A stretch of 16,875 bases of DNA, taken from the NCBI GenBank assembly GCA_041654915.1, contig JBAZCO010000027.1, positions 1 through 16,875 on the forward strand, in the 5' to 3' direction. Of the stretch, positions 1-8,023 are shown piece after piece (within the stretch, counting starts at the first letter, position 1; each line of letters begins with the position of its first letter). The position numbers were made by a program, and so were the translations under genes. This DNA comes from JBAZCO01 sp041654915 (GTDB taxonomy: Bacteria; Bacillota; Clostridia; Christensenellales; DTU072). Below the pieces are notes generated by a model. It made no database searches, was not told where the DNA came from, and was given only the letters and a program-made list of their open reading frames with translations.

Positions 1-1074
1 TATTACTTTGCGGGTGTAGCCGGGCATCTCTCCCGGATATGGGGTTACATAGCTGTCCACGGGAGAACTGTATTGTATGCTTTGGATAAACGAAATTAGC
101 TCATCACGAGTATCAAACTTTATTGCTCGTATTGTGTCTTTGGGAGCAGTTGCTAAAACGGGACTAACTTCGTAGCCAATTGATGAAAAGGCATACCCTG
201 CCAATACGCTTGTTTTGAGTGCCGCCTCTACCGTTTGCGGAGCAACAAAAAAACCTTGAAATAATGGGAGATACGATGCGCTATATGAGCCGATTTCTAT
301 CCCTAGCGAAGGCGCAGTTAAACGGTTTGCAATGCGGTCAATTAAATGTGCTTTGCCGGCTATATATCCCCCTGTTGGCGCAAGTCCGCCACCCGGATTT
401 TTAATAAGTGAGCCTGCTATTACATCGGCATCTGCCTCAATAGGCTCTTCTTTTTCTACAAATTCACCATAGCAATTATCGACAAAAACTATGCTTTTGG
501 GCGCAAGTTTGCGTAAATATGCAATTATTGAGCGCAATTGCTCAACAGAAAATGCCTCTCGCCACGAGTATCCCCTTGAACGGGTAATGAAAATAACAGT
601 GGGTTGCTTTTTTGCTAAATATTTCGCTATTGCCTCTCTGTCGAATGTGTTATTTGTCTTTAGCGGTAGCATATCGTAGGATATATCATAGTCTTTTAGT
701 GACCCTATCCCCTCGCCATAAATAACCTTGTTTAATGTGTCGTACGGCTTGCCGCTAATGCATAGCAACGAATCCCCTGACTTGAGCAGCCCAAACAATG
801 TAACGGTAAGCGTGTGTGTGCCGCTTGCAAGGTGGGTGGAAACTATCGCCTTTTCTGCTTTGAAAGCATCAGCAAAAACCCTTCCCAAAGCGGAGCGCTG
901 GCTGTCATCATAGCCGTACCCTGTGGTTGGATAAAAGTGCCTGTCGGCAATTTTGTTTTTTCTAAACGCATCCAATACTTTTTTTTGATTGAATAAAGAA
1001 ATATCCTCTAGTTCAAGGAACACTTCTTTTGCATTTTTTTCGGCTGAATCTATTATTTGTTTTGCTCTTTGCAT
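1..1074 (-). CDS. ynbB: Methionine gamma-lyase/aluminium-resistance family PLP enzyme (YnbB-like), C-terminus cut by window edge
   Basis: Reading the minus strand from the ATG at 1074 gives 358 uninterrupted codons that run off the left edge, so the C-terminus is missing; family members are usually a little over 400 residues. The protein begins MQRAKQIIDSAEKNAKEVF. It contains the family's TGYGYDD segment, the SGTHT segment, and the PLP-lysine motif GSLIKNPGGG with Lys about residue 225. These mark a fold-type I PLP enzyme of the family called methionine gamma-lyase-like or aluminium resistance protein (B. subtilis YnbB). The true substrate of the family is not settled; a cytosolic C-S lyase role is inferred from homology. 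The start is supported by GGAGAA at 1081-1086, six bases upstream. The gene follows miaA by 26 bases in the same direction and is probably the distal gene of that operon. Family membership is secure; function is not. Confidence 0.9.
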   Translation of the reverse strand, partial: MQRAKQIIDSAEKNAKEVFLELEDISLFNQKKVLDAFRKNKIADRHFYPTTGYGYDDSQRSALGRVFADAFKAEKAIVSTHLASGTHTLTVTLFGLLKSGDSLLCISGKPYDTLNKVIYGEGIGSLKDYDISYDMLPLKTNNTFDREAIAKYLAKKQPTVIFITRSRGYSWREAFSVEQLRSIIAYLRKLAPKSIVFVDNCYGEFVEKEEPIEADADVIAGSLIKNPGGGLAPTGGYIAGKAHLIDRIANRLTAPSLGIEIGSYSASYLPLFQGFFVAPQTVEAALKTSVLAGYAFSSIGYEVSPVLATAPKDTIRAIKFDTRDELISFIQSIQYSSPVDSYVTPYPGEMPGYTRKVI

Positions 1075-1100
1075 TTGATTTTCTCCGCAAGTATTATAAA

Positions 1101-2015
1101 TTAGAGAGTATTTAATAGTAATTTTGCTATTATATCCGTATGCTTGTCTATATCGGACGAATTTGCTATGGTTATCTTATTTGTTAGTTCATATTGATTG
1201 TTAAACCAAGTTTCTTGTCGCTTAGCATAAGCACGAGTATTCTTTTTAATCAAATCTGCCACCTCGGGAATTGATAAATTCCCTTGAAAATAGCCCGCCC
1301 ATTCTTTATAGCCTATCCCCTGCATAGACTGCATACTAAAATCTATTCCACTTTTTAGCAAGCGTTCTACTTCGCTTTCTAGTCCTAGAGATATCATTTT
1401 GTCTACACGCTCGTTAATTCTCGCATAGAGTGCGGCACGGGAAGGAGCATTTAGCACATATATTTTATAGGGACGCAGTAGAGTTTTGGGTGTGTTTTGC
1501 GAAGAGAAAGAACCTTTGCACATTGTTACGGCAAGCGCTCTAACCAGACGGCGAGTGTTGTTTGGGTGTATTTTTTGCGCCGCCTCGAAGTCTAGCATTG
1601 CAAGTTTGCTGTGAAGATGCAAAGCGCCGTGCAATTCCAACTCCGTTTTTAATTGGCTCTCCAGCTTCTTGTTTCTTTCTGCTCCATACTCTAGGGAAAA
1701 CAATAATGAATTTATATAAAAGCCCGTTCCACCGACAACCAAAGCTATTTTCTTATCATTTTCTATGTTTATTATTGCTTTTTCTGCCGAATCACGGTAA
1801 TCTACAACAGTAAAAGGCGTGCTTGGCTTGGCAATATCTATACAATGCTGCACCACCCCTATTTCGCTGTCGCTTGCTTTTGCCGTGCCGATATCCATAC
1901 CCTGATATATTTGCATAGAATCGGCGGATATGATATCTGTATTTAGTTTTTTTGCAAGGGATGCGGCAAAATCTGTCTTGCCTGACGCTGTTGACCCACC
2001 AACTATCACCAACAT
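1101..2015 (-). CDS. miaA: tRNA dimethylallyltransferase MiaA
   Basis: This 304-residue protein transfers a dimethylallyl group from DMAPP to N6 of A37 in tRNAs reading UNN codons, giving i6A, the substrate of MiaB. It has the P-loop GGSTASGKT (residues 6-14), the DSMQIYQGMDIGTAK segment (from Asp32) holding the catalytic Asp and substrate-binding residues, GGTGFY, the QGIGYKEW motif and the C-terminal YAKRQETWF tRNA-contacting segment. Length is normal for the family. The start ATG overlaps the mutL stop by one base (TAATG). AGGAG at 2025-2029 lies nine bases upstream inside the end of mutL, so translation is probably coupled. It sits in the familiar Firmicutes mutS-mutL-miaA order. The P-loop has GS where many homologues have GP, which does not touch the nucleotide-binding GKT. 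Confidence 0.97.
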   Translation of the reverse strand: MLVIVGGSTASGKTDFAASLAKKLNTDIISADSMQIYQGMDIGTAKASDSEIGVVQHCIDIAKPSTPFTVVDYRDSAEKAIINIENDKKIALVVGGTGFYINSLLFSLEYGAERNKKLESQLKTELELHGALHLHSKLAMLDFEAAQKIHPNNTRRLVRALAVTMCKGSFSSQNTPKTLLRPYKIYVLNAPSRAALYARINERVDKMISLGLESEVERLLKSGIDFSMQSMQGIGYKEWAGYFQGNLSIPEVADLIKKNTRAYAKRQETWFNNQYELTNKITIANSSDIDKHTDIIAKLLLNTL

Positions 2016-3973
2016 TACAATTTTCTCCTAAACAATTTTTCTATTTCCAGCTTGGTATAGGATATGTATGCAGGTCGCCCGTGGGGGCATTTTAGAGGTA
2101 TTGAATTATTGAAAAAGTAGTCGATTATAAAGGCAATTTGCTCCTCGCTAAGAGAGTCGCCGCCCTTGATTGCCGCCTTGCAAGCAGATTGCATTAGTTT
2201 AGGTTTAATTAATCCGCTAATCGACACTTTTTTTCTGCCGTACTGCTCATTTATGTCCGCCATAAAGCTAGATAAGTTAATATCTGTTAGAATGAGCGGC
2301 GTTGCGTTTATCTTGATGCTGTTACTCCCAAAAGATTCTATTTCAAATCCAATTTCTTCAAGTTCGGGAATTATTTCTTCTATTAAGGCTATTTCGGATG
2401 GAGTTCCCTCATAAATATAAGGAAATAGCATTGGTTGCACATGTGCCTCCCCTATTTCAACTTGTTCTACAAGTTTATCATATAGGATGCGCTCGTGCGC
2501 CGCATGTTGGTCGATTATCAAAAATCTATCCTCAATTTCCACTATCAAATATGTAGAAAACAGTTGCCCTATTATTTTGTATCTTGCAAAAGCAGAGTTT
2601 TTACTATTAGCTTGTATGTTTTGCGGCTCTGTAATGCCTTGGCTAGAAGTATCCACTTGCTGAGGTGTTTTTTTTCGCTCATTAATAATTTCTGCTGCCC
2701 CTAAGATTGTTGTCGATTCGGCAACTCTTGCGTTTTTATTATTGGCTTGTTGCATTTCTATAAGCGCAAGATACTCGGATATATCAATTGCTTGAGCGCC
2801 CTCTGCGTTTTGTTTAGGCTGTGCTGTTTGTGATGCAGCATTTATAAGCGCCTCTATCTTGGAGTTAGTATTTTCTAATTTTTTGTCATTATCATCTTGA
2901 ATAAAATCAGCCGCCGCAGTCTTTTTATGCAACTCTTGCGCTGTATCTTGCCTAATTGTGTTACCCGCAGAAAACTGACTGGTTATTTTTTGCTCATATA
3001 CATCCAATGTATACTTTACTGCTTGATATACAGACCCATACACCTCTCTTGGATAGGCAAAGCGCACTTCTTTTTTGTTAGGATGAACATTTATGTCCAC
3101 TTCGTCAAACGGCATAACAATATTGATGATAAATACGGGAAATTGCCGCTGCATCATCCTTTCGCCATAAGCGTTTTGTATTGTGTGGGATATGGTTTGG
3201 TCAAAAATCACCCTGCCGTTTAGGATAACTGTTTGCAAGGTGCGGTTGCTTTTGTATAGTTCGCCTCGACCAATATAGCCCGATATGCGTATTTTATTAT
3301 CCGCATCCTCTATTGGAATGAGAAAGTCAGTAACCTCTGCCGTATAAATTGCGATTATCGCATCCCACAATCCTTTTCCGCTTGAGGAATATATTAGCTT
3401 TTCATCAGAATAATAATCAAATGCTACAAGAGGGTTAGCAAGGATGAGCTTTGCCATAAGCGCAGTTATCGTGCCGCCCTCGCCTTTTGAGGTTTTTAAA
3501 AACTTGTAGCGTGCGGGAGTATTATAAAATAATCCATTTACTGCTATTGAAGTACCTCTATTGAAAGCTAAATCACGCACAGTTGTTCCGCTTGCGTTTG
3601 ATATTAGCTCCGCCCCTGTTTCTGACTTGTAGTATTTTGACTTTATTTCTAATTCGCTAACAGCGGAAATGCTTGCCAAAGCCTCCCCTCTAAACCCAAG
3701 AGTAGAAATATGGTTTAAGTCCTCAGCTTGGGATATTTTGCTTGTTGCATGCGCCAATATAGCGTTAACCAACTCATCTTTGGGTATGCCGCTGCCGTTG
3801 TCGGAAACCTCTATTGATTTTATACCGCCGTTTTCTATGCGGACACTTATTTGGTCTGCGCCTGCATCAATGCTGTTTTCCACAAGCTCTTTTACAACAG
3901 CAGACGGATTTTCTACCACCTCACCTGCCGCAATTTTATTGTATATGGAGCTATCTAATAAGTTTATTTTCAT
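2015..3973 (-). CDS. mutL: DNA mismatch repair protein MutL, endonuclease type
   Basis: MutL of 652 residues couples mismatch recognition by MutS to strand incision. The N-terminal GHKL ATPase shows IAAGEVVENPSAVVKELVENSIDAGA (Glu32 and Asn33 at the ATP/Mg site), DNGSGI, ATSKI, and TLGFRGEALASI. A low-complexity linker (about residues 335-460, rich in Q, N, A, K) follows. The C-terminal dimerisation/endonuclease domain carries DQHAAHERILYD (from Asp488), ACKAAIKGG (Cys598) and CPHGRP (629-634), the metal-binding set of MutH-independent MutL nucleases. One deviation is that the last acidic residue of DQHA(X)2E(X)4E is Asp499 rather than Glu. The start ATG shares ATGA with the mutS stop (4-base overlap). 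AGAGGA at 3981-3986 is a good ribosome binding site seven bases upstream. The nuclease activity is inferred from the motifs. Confidence 0.97.
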   Translation of the reverse strand: MKINLLDSSIYNKIAAGEVVENPSAVVKELVENSIDAGADQISVRIENGGIKSIEVSDNGSGIPKDELVNAILAHATSKISQAEDLNHISTLGFRGEALASISAVSELEIKSKYYKSETGAELISNASGTTVRDLAFNRGTSIAVNGLFYNTPARYKFLKTSKGEGGTITALMAKLILANPLVAFDYYSDEKLIYSSSGKGLWDAIIAIYTAEVTDFLIPIEDADNKIRISGYIGRGELYKSNRTLQTVILNGRVIFDQTISHTIQNAYGERMMQRQFPVFIINIVMPFDEVDINVHPNKKEVRFAYPREVYGSVYQAVKYTLDVYEQKITSQFSAGNTIRQDTAQELHKKTAAADFIQDDNDKKLENTNSKIEALINAASQTAQPKQNAEGAQAIDISEYLALIEMQQANNKNARVAESTTILGAAEIINERKKTPQQVDTSSQGITEPQNIQANSKNSAFARYKIIGQLFSTYLIVEIEDRFLIIDQHAAHERILYDKLVEQVEIGEAHVQPMLFPYIYEGTPSEIALIEEIIPELEEIGFEIESFGSNSIKINATPLILTDINLSSFMADINEQYGRKKVSISGLIKPKLMQSACKAAIKGGDSLSEEQIAFIIDYFFNNSIPLKCPHGRPAYISYTKLEIEKLFRRKL

Positions 3974-6609
3974 TTACCTTTCCTCTTGGGGCTACTAACA
4001 ACAGCTTTCTTTTTTAGGTCGGACAAAATTGTAAGCGCTTGCATGGGGGTACAGCTGTCAATATCAATATCAACAAGCGTCTTTTGAATCTCGTTTAAGC
4101 TTGTATTTTCCTCAAAAAACCCTATTTGGTCTATGGGGACAGCATCCTCCGACGGGTTAGCGGTGAGCCGTTTGTTTAACTCACCCGTTAGGTTGTGGGT
4201 CTGTTCAAGGGCGGCAATGATATCCCTTGCCCGCTCGGTAACCCTGCTGTTTACGCCTGCAAGAGCGGCGACCTCGATACCAAAACTTTTGCTTGCGCCG
4301 CCACGGGCTATTTTATATAGGAATGTGATGCCGTCTTTACTTTCTTTTATAAGTATGCGGTAGTTTTTTACATCGGGAATTAGTGTTTCCAATTCGCTTA
4401 ACTCGTGATAGTGTGTTGCAAAAAGCGTTTTTGCTTTTATCTTAAAAGAGATATACTCAACTATCGCCCACGCAATTGCAAGCCCGTCCAAAGTGGAAGT
4501 GCCACGCCCAATTTCGTCAAGAATCAGCAAGCTTTTTTCGGTTGCGTTGTTTAGGATATCCGCCATTTCCGTCATTTCTACCATAAAAGTACTCTGCCCG
4601 AAAGCAAGGTTGTCACTTGCTCCTACCCTAGTAAAAATTCTGTCCACCACGGATATTTCGGCACTTTTTGCAGGCACAAAACATCCGATATGCGCCATTA
4701 GCACAATAAGCGCTGTTTGGCGCATATAGGTACTCTTACCCGCCATATTAGGACCCGTAACTATTAACATTCTGCCAAAATCATCTATTTGAGTGTCGTT
4801 AGCGACAAAGTCGACAGTACGATTTATTGTTTCTACAACAGGATGCCTGCCTTCTTTAATCACTATGTGAGTAATGTTAGATGAAACTTTGGGACGGGAA
4901 TAGCGATTGGTAAGAGCTATACTTGCAAATGAATAAAGCACATCTAGCTCCGCTAGCGCTTGCGCATTGGCTTGAATAACTTTTATAACGGAAAGCAGCG
5001 CCTCTTTGATTTCGGCATAGAGCCGTTCCTCTAATTTTTGCGCATTTTCCTCTGCATTTAATATCAGAGTTTCCATTTTTTTAAGCTCTTCGGTAAAAAA
5101 ACGCTCGCCAGAGGTTAATGTTTGCTTTCTTTCGTAGCGATAGGGAACAAGCGATTGGTTGGATTTGGATACTTCAATATAATAGCCAAATACACGGTTA
5201 AATCCCACTTTAAGATTTTTTATTCCTGTAAGCTCCCGCTCCTTTGCCTCATATTCCGCCATCCATTTTTTAGCCGAACTTTGGGCAGAACGATATGTAT
5301 CTAACTCCGAGTTATAGCCACTTCTAATCACTCCGCCGTCTTTTAGGGTTAGGGGCGGGTTGTCGTTTAAAGATAGCTGCAAAAGTTTGGCTACTTGCGG
5401 GAGCGCATCCAAGCGAGAGTGCAAACTAACCATATATTCTGACTTGAGCTTGGATAAAAACTGCTTAATATTGGGAATTTCCTCAAGCGAAACTTGTACC
5501 CCATTGCACTCACGAGGATTTATTGTATTGTAAGCAATTTTATTTGAAACACGCTCTATATCTCTGATGTTGCCAAGTATATCACCAAGCTTATCTAGTA
5601 CGGCGGGTTGTTTTATTAATTCTTCCACCGCATCTAGCCTGCGATTGATATCCTTGGGGTTTTGAAGTGGCTCAAGAATCCATTTTTTTATACATCTTGC
5701 GCCCATATTCGTCTTTGTGCGGTCGATTACACCCAGCAAGCTACCGTGTTTTGCTTTATCTGATAGTGTTTCAAGAAGTTCTAGGTTTCTTTTTGCCCGA
5801 TAGTCTATATACATATATTCGCCAGAGCGTATAGTTTTGGGCGTCAAAAGGTTGGATAACAGGCGTTTTTGAGTTGATTCTACATATTGCAATAGTCCGC
5901 CTAATGCAGAAACAGCGTGCGAACCTTGCTCTAACCCAAGGGCGGCAATATTGTTTACTCCATATAGACGGGTGAGTATTTTGGCGGCGCTGTCGCTATC
6001 AAAAGAATATTCAAAGTATGCTTGCGGCTTGGGCAGTCTGCCTTGAACAACAGATTCATAATCACTTATAATACGATACCCTTCGCTGTTTGCAATTATT
6101 TCGCTTGGCGCTGTTGTAAGCAAGTACCCCTCTATATCATCTCCTATTGGAGAAACACGAATTTCCCCCGTAGAAATATCGGCATAGGCAATTGCCGCCG
6201 CATTTTTTCTAACAAAAACAGATGCCAGATAGTTATTAGATGCACCCTCAAGCATACTTTCCTCATTGACAGTACCTGGGGTTATCACACGAACAACATC
6301 CCGCTTTACCATACCTTTTTGGTCGGCGGGGGTGGTTAGCTGTTCGCAAATGGCAACTTTTTTCCCAAGTTTTACTAGCTTGGCAATATAGCCCTCTACT
6401 GCGTGATAAGGCACACCGCACATTGGCGCTCTTTCGCTAATACCGCAATCCCTGCCCGTCAAGGTGAGGTCTAGGAGGCGGGACGCCTCAACTGCATCAT
6501 CAAAAAACATCTCGTAAAAGTCGCCAAGCCGATACAGCAAAATCGCATCGGGATACTCATCTTTTACCGACATATAATGCGCCATCATCGGCGATAATTT
6601 TTCTCTCAT
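3970..6609 (-). CDS. mutS: DNA mismatch repair protein MutS
   Basis: With the start chosen here MutS has 879 residues. It recognises mismatches and small loops, then recruits MutL. The mismatch-reading motif GDFYEMF is present (Phe31, Glu33), as expected for true MutS1. The C-terminal ABC-type ATPase shows Walker A GPNMAGKS (619-626), the STFMVEM signature, Walker B LILDEIGRGTST (Asp698, Glu699) and the FATHYHEL loop. The short C-terminal helix region (PMQALTILSDLK) is also recognisable. An in-frame ATG at 6627 would add six residues (MGGFNL) and lie inside miaB. I chose 6609 because it forms a TAATG overlap with the miaB stop and begins MREKLSPMMAHY, matching where relatives start. Its ribosome binding site is weak: a G-run about 12 bases upstream. 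Coupled translation from miaB is therefore likely. Confidence 0.96.
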   Translation of the reverse strand: MREKLSPMMAHYMSVKDEYPDAILLYRLGDFYEMFFDDAVEASRLLDLTLTGRDCGISERAPMCGVPYHAVEGYIAKLVKLGKKVAICEQLTTPADQKGMVKRDVVRVITPGTVNEESMLEGASNNYLASVFVRKNAAAIAYADISTGEIRVSPIGDDIEGYLLTTAPSEIIANSEGYRIISDYESVVQGRLPKPQAYFEYSFDSDSAAKILTRLYGVNNIAALGLEQGSHAVSALGGLLQYVESTQKRLLSNLLTPKTIRSGEYMYIDYRAKRNLELLETLSDKAKHGSLLGVIDRTKTNMGARCIKKWILEPLQNPKDINRRLDAVEELIKQPAVLDKLGDILGNIRDIERVSNKIAYNTINPRECNGVQVSLEEIPNIKQFLSKLKSEYMVSLHSRLDALPQVAKLLQLSLNDNPPLTLKDGGVIRSGYNSELDTYRSAQSSAKKWMAEYEAKERELTGIKNLKVGFNRVFGYYIEVSKSNQSLVPYRYERKQTLTSGERFFTEELKKMETLILNAEENAQKLEERLYAEIKEALLSVIKVIQANAQALAELDVLYSFASIALTNRYSRPKVSSNITHIVIKEGRHPVVETINRTVDFVANDTQIDDFGRMLIVTGPNMAGKSTYMRQTALIVLMAHIGCFVPAKSAEISVVDRIFTRVGASDNLAFGQSTFMVEMTEMADILNNATEKSLLILDEIGRGTSTLDGLAIAWAIVEYISFKIKAKTLFATHYHELSELETLIPDVKNYRILIKESKDGITFLYKIARGGASKSFGIEVAALAGVNSRVTERARDIIAALEQTHNLTGELNKRLTANPSEDAVPIDQIGFFEENTSLNEIQKTLVDIDIDSCTPMQALTILSDLKKKAVVSSPKRKGK

Positions 6610-7934
6610 TAAATTAAAACCCCCCATAGTGACGATGACTTAGCTTTATTTATTTTTACATTGACAAATTGTCCTATTAATTCTTTGCCGCCCATAATGT
6701 TAACAAGCCTGCCCCCCTCTGTTCTGCCGCAAACCGAGCCTTGTGTCTTGCCCTCTGACTCCACCAAAACTTCGTAGACATTGCCGATATGAGCGGCGCT
6801 ATCCTCTTTGGTTATCTTATTTTGGAGCGCAATTAGGCGGGTGATTCGGTCTTTTTTAACCGAATAAGAAAGTTGTTCTGCCTTAGCTGCGACAGTACCC
6901 TTTCTTGAGGAGTATATAAAAGTGAAAGCATTGGAGTAGCGTACTTTTTCTACCAAGTCAAGAGTGAATAAAAAGTCGTCCTCGGTTTCACCCGGGAAAC
7001 CCACCATTATATCGGTGGTGATGCCGGGATTGTTTAATTTGGATTTGATTAAATCTATTAAACTGAGATATTGCTCACGGGTGTATTTGCGATTCATCGC
7101 CTTTAAAACTGCATTGCTCCCTGCCTGCACGGGTAAATGTATACCGTTGGGAATGTTGGGATTTGATGCAATTACAGACACTAACTCCTCTGTAAAATCT
7201 TTGGGATGCGAAGTCATAAAACGCAAGCGGAACTTGTAAGGCAAGCGTGCAATTGTATCAAGCAATTTGGGGAAAGTATAGCCGTCGTTTCGGTCATTGC
7301 CATAACTATTAACATTTTGTCCAAGCAGCGTGATTTCTTTATAGCCTTCTTTTAGCAGTGATTCAGCCTCACTTATTATTAAGCTTGGCTCTCTGCTCCT
7401 CTCTCTGCCACGCACATAGGGAACTATACAGTAGGTGCAGAAGTTGTCGCAACCATACATAATATTTATCCAAGCATTTATGCCAGACGAACGGAAAACA
7501 GGAACATTTTCGTCCACTTGCTTGTCTAGGGGTGCGGTTTCGTATATTTTTAAGCGCTTTTTCCCTTCATAAGTAAGCAGTTCTTTTATTTTTTCGCCCA
7601 GCAGAGAGGCATTGGCTGTGCCAAGCACAATATCTACGAAGGGGAATTTAGCTTTTAGATTATCGGCTGCGCCATCTTGTTGGGTCATACAGCCAACCAC
7701 GGCAATAATAAGTTCTTTATTATTGGCTTTGAGAGATTTGAGCGCCCCGATATTCCCATATATTTTTGCCTCGGCAGTATCACGAATGCAACAAGTGTTG
7801 AAAACAATGATATCTGCATCATCTATACTTTTAGCAGGTGTGCAATTTAAGCTAGACAGGATGCCTGCAAGCTTTTCGGAGTCATGCACATTCATCTGAC
7901 AGCCATAAGTCTCTATTTTATATTTTAAATTCAT
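6609..7934 (-). CDS. miaB: tRNA-2-methylthio-N6-dimethylallyladenosine synthase MiaB
   Basis: MiaB (441 residues) is a radical-SAM methylthiotransferase that adds a methylthio group to C2 of i6A37, made by MiaA, giving ms2i6A37. The N-terminal MTTase domain has three cluster-binding cysteines: Cys12 in YGCQMN, Cys48 in NTCCIR and Cys82 in VGCM. The radical-SAM CxxxCxxC is GCDNFCTYC (Cys162, 166, 169), followed by VRGRERSR and TDIMVGFPGET. A TRAM RNA-binding domain (about residue 378 onward) ends the protein. This architecture fits MiaB; the close relative MtaB (t6A) usually differs around these motifs. It is the first gene of the leftward operon, with its stop overlapping the mutS start. No ribosome binding site precedes the ATG; a TTGAAA/TATAAT promoter ends six bases before it, suggesting a leaderless transcript. 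Confidence 0.96.
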   Translation of the reverse strand: MNLKYKIETYGCQMNVHDSEKLAGILSSLNCTPAKSIDDADIIVFNTCCIRDTAEAKIYGNIGALKSLKANNKELIIAVVGCMTQQDGAADNLKAKFPFVDIVLGTANASLLGEKIKELLTYEGKKRLKIYETAPLDKQVDENVPVFRSSGINAWINIMYGCDNFCTYCIVPYVRGRERSREPSLIISEAESLLKEGYKEITLLGQNVNSYGNDRNDGYTFPKLLDTIARLPYKFRLRFMTSHPKDFTEELVSVIASNPNIPNGIHLPVQAGSNAVLKAMNRKYTREQYLSLIDLIKSKLNNPGITTDIMVGFPGETEDDFLFTLDLVEKVRYSNAFTFIYSSRKGTVAAKAEQLSYSVKKDRITRLIALQNKITKEDSAAHIGNVYEVLVESEGKTQGSVCGRTEGGRLVNIMGGKELIGQFVNVKINKAKSSSLWGVLI

Positions 7935-7940
7935 ATATTA

Positions 7941-7970
7941 ATTATATATCATTATTGTTCTCATTTTCAA
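7941..7970 (-). promoter_or_regulatory. Putative sigma-A promoter of the miaB operon, placing +1 at the start codon
   Basis: On the minus strand, TTGAAA (7970-7965) is followed by an 18-base spacer and a perfect TATAAT (7946-7941). Only six bases separate the -10 box from the miaB ATG at 7934, so transcription would start on or next to the A of the start codon. No GGAG-like site exists in the preceding 30 bases. A second TATAAT on the same strand at 8014-8009 could give a leader of about 70 bases, but its -35 match is poor. This is a motif match only, without transcription data. Confidence 0.5.
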
Positions 7971-7987
7971 GCATAAACATATGCAAA

Positions 7988-8016
7988 TGTATAAATTTGG
8001 GTTTGGTTATTATACT
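7988..8016 (+). promoter_or_regulatory. Putative promoter of the penicillin-binding protein gene
   Basis: TATACT at 8011-8016 is a -10 candidate. The hexamer 17 bases upstream (7988-7993, TGTATA) matches the -35 consensus at only half its positions. The distance from the -10 box to the ATG at 8024 is seven bases, again predicting a transcript with essentially no leader. No Shine-Dalgarno site precedes the ATG. The short inverted repeat CAAAT-N6-ATTTG (7984-7999) lies over the -35 region and could be an operator, though it may be chance in AT-rich DNA. Confidence 0.35.
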
Positions 8017-8023
8017 AAGCTTG

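Noticed and set aside
2760..2970. Possible frame break or foreign insert in the low-complexity middle of mutL
   Set aside because: The frame is open throughout, and a Q/N/A/K-rich variable linker here is normal for MutL.
3669..3998. Rightward 109-codon open frame over the 5' end of mutL
   Set aside because: It is antisense to the highly conserved GHKL domain, has no ribosome binding site of note and no family resemblance.
6610..6627. Upstream ATG for mutS
   Set aside because: No ribosome binding site precedes it, the six extra residues are not seen in the family, and the TAATG overlap at 6609 is a better start.
7955..8023. Upstream TTG start extending the PBP by 23 residues
   Set aside because: The TTG has no ribosome binding site, the extra segment lies across the promoter-like sequences, and ATG 8024 gives the usual basic-then-hydrophobic N-terminus.
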